Assembly: GCA_024509875.1 (NCBI GenBank)
Contig: JAMPIV010021218.1
Coordinates: forward strand, 1 to 64,000
Reading direction: 5' to 3'
Length of the DNA stretch: 64,000 nucleotides
From: Oreohelix idahoensis
Taxonomy: Eukaryota > Mollusca > Gastropoda > Stylommatophora > Oreohelicidae
The notes under the pieces were generated by a model. The model saw nothing but the letters and a program-made list of their open reading frames with translations, was not told the origin of the DNA and did no database searches. Position numbers and translations under genes: made by a program. The stretch's first letter is position 1; the number at the start of each line of letters is the position of its first letter. Positions 1-64,000 of this stretch are shown in pieces.

Positions 1-1370
1 CAGGTCATTTGTAAGGGGAAAAAAATGATTGCCAGCATAGTTATCTGACTCTGCAGCTCACAGCAATAAGACAAAATTGGACAAAATACCAGCACCAGGC
101 CACTATTGTACAATTAGCTTTTGAGCCTCAAGATCAACATCACTAGAAGCACTAGAGGTAACACTAGGAATAATACCCCTCAAGCTGAGAAGAAAAGAAC
201 TTAGACTGAATTACATGGGCAAAGTCCTAATTAACAAAAACCACCCAGCCCATGCAATGTTTGTGAAGAATTTCCCGATGACCTGGGATACCCCTCTGGA
301 AGCCACAAGATACCCAATAGGATGGAAGTGCATGGAGGAAATAGAAGAAAACAGTATTATAGCAAATGCAATAAAATGTAGTAGTAAATACACACCAGTG
401 ATTCCTCATTGGGAGCTCAAGAAACCAAGTATTGACTCTCATCTTTCAGATATAATAAATTAAAAAGCAGGATAAGACAACATTAATATCATAGCCAGAG
501 AGTATATAGAACAGATAGCTAAGGGTAGCTTGAAAATATTCACTAATGGATCTAAGATAGAAAATGAAGAACTTGGAATAGGAATACACATACCAGCCCG
601 GAAGCTGAAGACAAGTTTTTGTTTAACTGAAAACGCATTAATATTCACGGCAGAAATGGTGGCAATAGCAGAAGCACTTGAAATAATTACTGACTAGCCC
701 CCAAAAAAGCTAACAATCCTAACTGACTCACTGTCAAAAGCACACTCTTCCAAGCACTAAAGAAACCCACTAATGAAACCACAAATGTAGCCGATCAGAC
801 ATAGCAGAAGAAGTGTTGCAACTTAGTACACATCTAAATAATAGGGGCTGCTCAGTATTACTAGCATGGATACCCTCTCAAGTGGGAATAGAAGGAAACG
901 AGGTGGCAGACAGGGAAGCAAAAGCAGGAAGAACCAGCCCAAACCACATAAACTCAGGTTTAGGCACAACAGAGCTCAAAAGTACAGTTAGAAATATTAT
1001 AACAAAGGAATGGAAAGAAAACTGGAAAGAGAGCAAGAAAGACAGATACGCCTATAAACTGCTAAAAGATCCAACCCGGACATGTCAGATATCTAGAGAA
1101 CCAAAAATACAGTGCAACAAATCCAATTAGACTTCAACTAGGAACAGGCTATTTCATGATGGAGGAACCCTACTGTGCAACATGTCTGGAGAAAAACACC
1201 ATAGCACATTATGTGTTAACATGCAAAAAATATGAACAGCACAGAAAATCACTAATGGAATACTTGAGAATTCAAAACTCAACATCTCTGTCACTGGAAA
1301 ATGTACTGAAAGTTGACCTACCCAGGGAGCTACACAACATAATAAAATTGTATATGTTGTATCAATAAAG
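1..1370 (+). mobile_element. I-clade-like LINE remnant (RT tail, RNase H, CCHC finger), family LINE-B
   Basis: This is a decayed non-LTR retrotransposon 3' half, cut at the window edge. Frames at 215-463, 540-760, 813-1130 and 1156-1368 together match, segment by segment, the better-preserved copy on the - strand at 14604-16405. Recognisable parts are an RT C-terminal segment with HWELKKPSIDSHLSDIIN, an RNase H start (FTNGSK), the RNase H motif WIPSQVGIEGNEVADREAKA, and a C-terminal zinc finger CATCLEKNTIAHYVLTC (C-x2-C-x7-H-x4-C). Stops and frameshifts break it, so it is not coding. Confidence 0.8.
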
Positions 1371-1379
1371 TGACAAATG

Positions 1380-1816
1380 TCGAGGTGTTGTCACGTGCTG
1401 GCCTTCAAAGTATGTATACGCTGCTTAGACAGCACAGACTTCGCTGGCTTGGCCATGTTTGCCGCATGGAAGATGGTCGCATCCCAAAAGATATCTTCTA
1501 CGGACAATTTGCAGATGGCAAGAGAACAGTTGGGCGACCATAGCTGAGGTTCAAAGATGTGTGCAAGAGAGATATGAGGGCACTGGACATGGATCCAGCA
1601 ACATGGGAGGATGAAGCTGCCGATCGCACTAAGTGGCGATGCTATTTAAGGCACCACCTCAGATTGGGCGAAGAGAAGCTCACACAAGAAGCAGAGGTGA
1701 GGAGAAAACGTCGAAAGGAGCACCAGGAAAATAAGCAGCTGAGGGCTGCCACCTCAGGGGCGCATTCCCATAGTCAGTTATGACTGAAGGGGCTATTATT
1801 ATTATTATTATTATTA
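1380..1816 (+). mobile_element. LINE 3' end with (TTA)n tail
   Basis: The translation gives the C-terminal segment seen in many metazoan non-LTR polymerases: RLRWLGHVCRMEDGRIPKD near 1440-1490, then a rule-like RFKDVCKRDMRALDMDPATW and DRTKWR. One in-frame TAG interrupts it near 1541. The element ends in a run of TTA/ATT triplets at about 1793-1816, the simple-repeat tail such elements carry. It is 5'-truncated and of a different family from the LINE pieces on either side. Confidence 0.75.
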
Positions 1817-2234
1817 CCAAAACAAGAACCAACATATAACAACTAGAACAAATTAGAATGACAAGGAAAATAAACCAAAAAATAAAGCCAATAAGTCCAT
1901 TCAATACCAGTAGATGAAATTGTATTTTAAAAAAAACAAACAAAAACCACCAATCTAAAACCAACAAAAGCCCACCAGAAAAAAATATGTCAATAGCGAG
2001 AGAGAGCAACATGGTATCATGGAAGAAGAAACAAAACAGGCCCCATAGACATTAAACATTGTCACAGCAAACAGCAGATAAATTACAGCCTGAAAGAGCG
2101 AACACAAACAACAAAGTAATACACTATATGGAAAGAGGAACATTATATACCCAAATTATAACCTACATGGGGTTGAACCAGGTTTCCGTTGCACACAAAA
2201 AACACCAGTTTTCAAGTGCGGGGTTCAAAAACCT
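1817..2234. other. AT-rich stretch with no recognised feature
   Basis: About 420 bases rich in A, between two LINE fragments. Open frames here are short and low in complexity on both strands, and I see no conserved protein motif. Confidence 0.5.
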
Positions 2235-3215
2235 AAAATGTGATGGCCCAGGCAAAAGTTTATATGTGGGTAACCATGGACAAAAGGCATTCCCTGCTTG
2301 GGAACATAGATGACATCAAAGTAGCAAGAATAAAGAGGGAGAGATCATGGATGATGCAGGCATAGGCAACTATTAGACAGGTGATCACAGTTGAAAATAT
2401 ATTCAAGGGTGAAAAGTGGAGTAAGTCAGATGAGAACTGGATGAACTACCAGCAAGTCATCATCATCAGCCTTGGTAGAGAGTGCAGAACAAGGGCCAGT
2501 GGGAGGGCAGAGCTGGAAATAGATCATCTGATAAATGATCATGCGGGGATGATAAGGCCATTGTGAACACTGATGGGTCTGTAATCCATGGTGAGAAATC
2601 AGAGTGGGGCTTCTCTGCTAGAGTAAAGTGAAGAATCGTTGCTGAACTTAGCAGGGTTTACATGATAACAACCTCCAGCATGAGAATGGAGGTAGAGGCA
2701 GTTACTGCAGCTTTAAAGTAGCTGTCTGAAACTTCATTAACAAGGGCAGTTATTGTATCAGACTCACAATCCTTGCTTCTGAAGGTCTAAAATGTATGGC
2801 TCTGGCATGAATGGAAAACCTCAATAGAAGCCTTGAATCTTGTGTGGATCTACAATCCTAGTCATGCTGGCGTACATGGCAGTTAAAGAGCTGACAGGCT
2901 AGCTTCAAGAACACCCATAGAAGGTGCATTGGATATAGATAAGGGAGAGATACCGAGGGCAATTGATGAGCGCCTATTAGAGACTGACACTGTAGTCGAT
3001 GAATCATCAAGGCTAAGATTGCTTGAATTTGGCATCAGACTTAAGACCAGCAGGGATGGATGTATGAGAGGATGCATCCAGCGTGTATACAATCGGCACA
3101 CAACATGAATAATTAGCATTCATACCCTTCAACATTTTCTGAGGGAGACTGAGTACCTGTGAGTTTTTCTGGAGCGCAGTGACGTCAATTCTGATCAACA
3201 ATAACAATAACTTAG
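2235..3215 (+). mobile_element. RNase H-bearing LINE 3' end, family LINE-A copy 1
   Basis: Matches the copies at 54219-55597 and 20430-20815 over its whole length. Landmarks are a broken VITVENIFKGEKWSKSDEN segment, the RNase H start (TDGSVIHGEKS near 2570), an ADRLASRTPIEG segment near 2890, and the C-terminal segment near 3050-3140. It ends in an (AATAAC)n-like tail near 3200. Several stops are present. The LINE-A family has at least five copies in this window. Confidence 0.78.
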
Positions 3216-3389
3216 CAATCTGAGTATACACTGCAGTCTTGAAAGATTTGTCACAGTTGATTCCCTTGGAGGGGGAAGAAACAGCTCATGCCATAGTCAT
3301 TTTGTGAGCATCTATGATTCATCTATGATTCATCTATGCATATATCGACTATTTATCAAGAATTGTTCCAGATGAACTGCAGTAAAATT

Positions 3390-4095
3390 ATCCCATAATG
3401 CAACTAGTGTAGAAAGATAGGCCAGACAAAAGTATTTGTACAACTCATGGTATTCCAGATCAGCCAAGAATTTTTAAAAACTCGTAGAACAAATAAATTT
3501 ATTAGTGTGACCAGCTTACCAAAATATCCTACAGGTGAATGGCAAAGCAGAAAAGTTGGTGAAAACTCTCACTGCTCTTATAAAGAAAAAAATAGATCCA
3601 TTCATAACATTATGGATGTACAGAGTTGCATATCTTTAAACTAGACTTTTTCCAGCAGGACTCATTAAGGGCAGAAAACTGAAAACCTGAACTCCAGTTC
3701 CTCCTAATGCTCTGAAACTTTCTATTGGAAACCATGAGGAAAAAACAGATGGTTTACAGGAAGAAACCATGTCCTATATTTTACCATAAACATGTAGCAA
3801 GACAGTTGCCAGCTTTCAGAGTAGGTGATTCTTTTTGGAAAAGATTCATGAAATGCCAGAGTAATATCCGTTCATCTCACCACAGCCCATGTTGTTACAT
3901 CATTAAAACACCAGAAGCCACAGTCAGACATGTTAGTGGTGTTGTCAATTCTACACCATGAATGGAAGCGCCAGCCAACTCTATCAAGTCAGCAGTGCCA
4001 CTCTCACCAGATTTAATACAGCAGCTACAAAAAACATCAGAGTTAGATACCCACATCAAGTCAACAAGACTTGATCTTTGAATTACTGGACTCAA
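3390..4095 (+). mobile_element. Gypsy-type LTR retrotransposon integrase remnant
   Basis: The frame at 3447-3644 reads QEFLKTRRTNKFISVTSLPK followed by YPTGEWQSRKVGEN, which resembles the integrase-core segment (usually HVTSSPxYPQSNGxAE) of Metaviridae. Downstream frames (3725-3961) resemble the integrase C-terminal region, with VARQLPAFRVGDSFWK and YIIKTPEATVRHVSGVV. Frameshifts and stops make it non-coding. No LTR was recognised beside it. Confidence 0.6.
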
Positions 4096-4129
4096 CTTTT
4101 TACTGTATGTACATCATGGACATTTAGAG

Positions 4130-4215
4130 TGGGCTGTCATCATTTTCCTGTTCACTCCTTATGAAGCATGCAACCACCACTGCTGCTGGTCCCCAGGGTG
4201 GGGTATGGTCAAGAA
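4130..4215 (+). repeat. Partial copy of dispersed repeat R
   Basis: The GAAGCATGCAACCACCACTG segment followed by CTGCTGGTCCCC matches the start of the repeat seen more fully at 31062-31300. Only the first part is present. Confidence 0.45.
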
Positions 4216-4475
4216 TAAAAAAATCACCAGATAAGGGATAACATCTTAGAGGGAAAGTGAAGTAATAAGTCTTTGTTATCAAAACCAGGCTTGTGCATGT
4301 AATAGTTTCTTTTAGCTTTGTTGGAGTGGTATTCATTTCATCCATGTCTTGAGTGGAATAAAAGCTTATTGTGAGTTGAACTCAAGGCTTGCGTTTTCTG
4401 TAAATTTCTGTTTGTGTGTACAAGGCAAATCTATGAGTATATACAAGCCTTTGTATTGTTAATGTATTCTCCCAG

Positions 4476-60809
<56,334 letters not shown>

Positions 60810-61449
60810 GTAAGTGATTTGAAAGAAATGTTTATGATCTACAGTTAAATAAATGAATACATATGATTTATCATTAGTGTCATTAGTGCAGTTTTGTGAA
60901 AATGTACTGTTATGGTGATTATAATGTCGATGAACATAGAAAATACCAACAGAAAACTTGTTTAAACAGTACAAAGTTCATATAAAACATTATTGGGTTT
61001 TAAAATGTTTAGTGCTATGTGTAAATTACTAGAAGAAATAACTCACCAGATATGTTAGCCCTAATTGTTTACACTTCTGTCAGTTGGTTATAGTCTGCTT
61101 TGAGATTTCCACAGCGTGAAAAGCATTTTATAAAAACTAAAAAAAATTAGAACTGATGAAGAGAGTATAAAAAAGTCATATATAACCTATATTACTTTGC
61201 TCATTTGAGATATGTACAATAAACAACAATACAGATGTGGTTCCTAATAAGAATGCAATTGATACATTGAAAATCAAGAAAATCTAATGAGTAAGTCATG
61301 TAAATGTGAGGTCAGTTTAAAAAAGAAAAAACCAGATTAAGCCTTATTGACAAGCAAACACAACCTGATGTATTTTTTTGCCTTAATTTTCTACCATGAC
61401 TAGTAGATCGAAAAGCTTTTTAATGTAGCCCAGTGATACATTTTAATAT
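60810..61449. other. Intron 18 stretch, no recognised feature
   Basis: AT-rich intron after the last exon. I looked for the next family exon here and did not find it. Confidence 0.5.
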
Positions 61450-62200
61450 TTACTTTTTCCTTCCACTATTGCCGTGAAAACATAGTGAGAGTTGAAGTTT
61501 ACATACCTGAGCCAAGTGTTGCTGTAAGGTGTCTATCCATTTACCTCTTGGTTGTCCCCATACCCTGAAACCAGATCTCCTACTGTTGTAGGAATTTAGT
61601 GGTAATTTATCTGGCTCCATTCTCATGAGATGGCCAAACCAATTGATTTTCTTTGCCTCTATATACTTGATGTAGAATGTAGTTCCTACAATTTTTCTGA
61701 TGTCATAATTTTTCATTCTGTCTCTCCTGGTAACATTAATGGCTTTTCTGAAACATTTAATCTCACAGGAAATGGTTTTTTCCCTTCTGTGTTTTGGTCA
61801 AAGACCATGTTTGTCACTGACAGCAAATAGTTGGTAAGAATATACAGTTTATCAACTGTTGTTTGGTTTCCAGACTGATATTCTGATGTTTGAGTAGTGG
61901 TGACAGTTGGTAAGTAACTGCTCTGGATTTTTTACTCTTGTTTCAATTTCTCTGTCAAGTCTTCCATTTTCAGTAAATATGTTTCGTAGTACTTGAATTC
62001 TGGAACCAGCTTAAGCTTGATGTTGTTGACATGCATGTTAAATGGGCTTTGCGATCTGCTAATCTTCATAGTTTCTGTCTTTGATGTGATAACCTTCAGG
62101 TTGTATCTTCCACAGGTTGAGTTAAGTGATTCTGTACATTTTTGCAATTGTTTGTAGTGATAAAGAACAGATAATAGCGTGGCACAGCCCATTAGTCTTA
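61450..62200 (-). mobile_element. Non-LTR RT C-terminal remnant
   Basis: The - strand reads CGRYNLKVITSKTETMKISR and VPEFKYYETYLLKMEDLTEK (61932-62192), then IRKIVGTTFYIKYIEAKKIN, WFGHLMRMEPDKLPL and GQPRGKWIDTLQQHL (61450-61716). This is the tail of an RTE/jockey-like RT, frame-broken between the two frames. Confidence 0.75.
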
Positions 62201-62365
62201 ATAAGTGTCCCGTAGATAGACAAGTAATAATTAATGTGGACAGTATATTTGAACAAGTATATCCTTATAAAATACAAAGTGTGTGAAGATGACGAATGGA
62301 CATTTGTCAGTTGTGTATTGTAATCTTTGGAATAATTATGATACTGGAAGTCAAGATGAGAATAA

Positions 62366-62890
62366 ATTGCTATTGTTGATCAGAATTTGGGACCCGAAGA
62401 TGCAGCAATAGTGAAAGCAGTCAGCGACCCATAGCTTGACTACTTGCATCAGGACCAGCGAACCAGAGCTGGTCAAGACCGTACTCCACCTCTACGTGGT
62501 GGTCCTGGAAACAGTCTGCAGCAGTGCAGTCTGGTGAGCAAGTATGGATCGCAATGGGAAGGCAAACCCTGTCCCTAAAAAATGCCATGCTGAAGTCGGA
62601 TGTGTCGACCGAAAGGTGCAGATATCACAGCTACGGCGTAAACAGACACAACGCAACCACCGTCCTTTTCAGGGCGAACAAGGAAGAAGAAGAAGAAGAA
62701 GATCAGAATTGACATCATTGCACTGTGGGCAAACTCATAGATGCTCAGTCTCCCTCAGCAAATGTTGAAGGGTATGATTGCAAATTGTTCATTTTGCGTT
62801 CTGGTTGTATACACGCCAGATGCATCCTCTCATACATACATCCCTGCTGGTCTTACATTTTATGCCTAATTCCAGCAATCTCCACTTCCT
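62366..62890 (-). mobile_element. LINE-A copy 5, 3' end, split by an S2 SINE
   Basis: The reverse complement of 62711-62890 carries AGCAGGGATGTATGTATGAG and GAGGGAGACTGAGCATCTAT, the LINE-A C-terminus. The final tail part is at 62366-62377. The SINE at 62388-62700 sits between. Confidence 0.7.
62388..62700 (+). mobile_element. GAA-tailed SINE, family S2 copy 3
   Basis: Flanked by GATCAGAATT (62378-62387 and 62701-62710). Body starts TGGGACCCGAAGATG and ends CCTTTTCAGGGCGAAC then (GAA)n. 313 bases, nearly the same length as copy 2. Confidence 0.9.
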
Positions 62891-64000
62891 AAACCTGGCA
62901 AAGACCCCACATTGCTCAGCAGCTATCAAATTATCACACTACAGAATGTCTATGGTAAATTACTTGAAAAGATGGTTGCAAGACAAGTAATGAGCCACCT
63001 CGAAAATTCACACATCCTTCCTGATACCCTGGGTAGCAATTGGCCTTTGAAAACAACATGGGGTAATGCTGGAACGTTTGCAAACAATGTGTACGAGGGA
63101 TTCCAGGGTAAAAGAGAAATGATCGCTGTCTCAATTGACCTAGAGGATGCTTATGACAGTGTAGACTTTGCAACCCTAATGGACTGTATAATGGCATGTG
63201 GTGTAAACCCATGGCCAACAAGGTGGATAGCAGCTGCTTTAATGGAGAGATCAGCTGCATTTCGCTTGGGAACTTGGACATCAGAACCAATGCGCATTTG
63301 CCCAGGACTACCCCAGGGTTCTCCACTATCACCAGTGCTGTTTTAACATCTACACAGCAAAAGTAGCAACCTTTCAACCAACAGGACTGAGACGAACATT
63401 AACTGTTACAGATGACATAATCATGTACAGAACTGGCTCAGACAGACAGGAAATGGTCCAAGGCATACAAGAGACATTACAGGCAGTTTCTAAATGGTGT
63501 GAGGAAAGCGGATTAAAGGTCAACCCTAACAAGCCTGTGTGATGTCTTGCTCTTTGAACAACTCCATAGTGAAATCAGACCTTCCAGACATCATTTTCAA
63601 TGTGCAAAACATTGAAAGGCAAGACAGCTGAAGTATCTGGGAGTAACGTTTGATCATGGGCTATCGTTCAAGTATCATGTCGAACTGATCATACAGAAAT
63701 GCAAGCGAGGGCTGGCAGCCTTAAAAACAATGGCTACTGCGCGCTTGGAACAGAGACTATTGTTTCTCCTGTATCATCAGCTCATGATTTCAGTAATCAA
63801 ATATGGGCTAAGAATACTCACACTTTCAGCGTCACAATGTGAACGACTGGAATGCATTCAAAATGAAGGGATGCAACTAGTTTTGGGCTGTATGCATGAT
63901 ACAATGAGATACATGCTCGGATTGCTGTCGATTAGATCCAGATATGCAATGGCCCAAGCAAAAGCCTATATGCAGGTCACCACGGACAAGACATTCCCTA
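62891..64000 (+). mobile_element. LINE-A copy 6, reverse transcriptase core, runs off window
   Basis: Reads PKPGKDPTLLSSYQIITLQN, YGKLLEKMVARQVM, VSIDLEDAYDSVDF, and GLPQGSPLSPVLF, then after a one-base shift NIYTAKVATFQPTGLRRTL and DDIIMYRTGSDRQEM, WCEESGLKVNPNK. The active-site text is VTDDI where copy 3 has FADDI, so an active-site position has changed. Later frames are broken. This is the only copy showing the RT core. It continues past 64000. Confidence 0.85.

Overview
This is animal genomic DNA, most likely from an invertebrate and possibly a mollusc (the phylum is a guess). It is intron-rich and AT-rich, with one split host gene and a very heavy load of LINEs, SINEs, LTR pieces, piggyBac-type and mariner transposons and minisatellites. 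There is no bacterial-style gene packing, no CRISPR array and no intact transposon gene.

The host gene is on the + strand. I reconstruct 18 exons from 4476 to 60809 that encode about 708 residues of a molybdo-flavoenzyme of the aldehyde oxidase/xanthine dehydrogenase family. In order they cover the end of the second [2Fe-2S] domain, the whole FAD domain, the CO-dehydrogenase-flavoprotein C-terminal domain, the linker, and the first part of the molybdopterin domain. All 17 introns are GT-AG, every junction keeps frame, and there is no stop, so the gene looks functional. The N-terminal ferredoxin exon(s) lie to the left of base 1 and the rest of the molybdopterin domain lies to the right of base 64000. 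Gly occupies the position that is Glu802 in bovine xanthine dehydrogenase, so it is probably an aldehyde-oxidase-like enzyme and not a purine-oxidising one.

Layout: 1-4100 LINE 3' ends and a gypsy integrase remnant; 4476-10612 exons 1-5 with a 44-bp minisatellite in intron 1, a (TA)n tract, and a piggyBac-type element with a 73-G run in intron 4; 11099-17090 a four-deep nest of insertions in intron 5; 18124-31503 exons 6-12 among SINEs, LINE ends and a solo-LTR-like insertion; 31972-36614 a piggyBac-type element and a decayed mariner; 36815 exon 13; 37065-43600 a gypsy remnant with a probable long LTR and an RPS3A retropseudogene; 43617-44826 an RTE LINE; 44874 exon 14; 46560-51480 a LINE end, a decayed piggyBac transposase, exon 15 and a SINE; 51636-55597 a LINE split by a 2.5-kb LTR-like element; 55863-60809 a SINE, two minisatellites, exons 16-18 and a second copy of the nested piggyBac family; 61450-64000 LINE fragments.

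The most interesting material is non-coding: three target-duplicated copies of a GAA-tailed SINE, two minisatellites that arose inside older transposable elements, one of which carries a combined 3'/5' splice-site motif about 40 times, and at least four distinct TTAA-flanked transposon groups in the introns of one gene.
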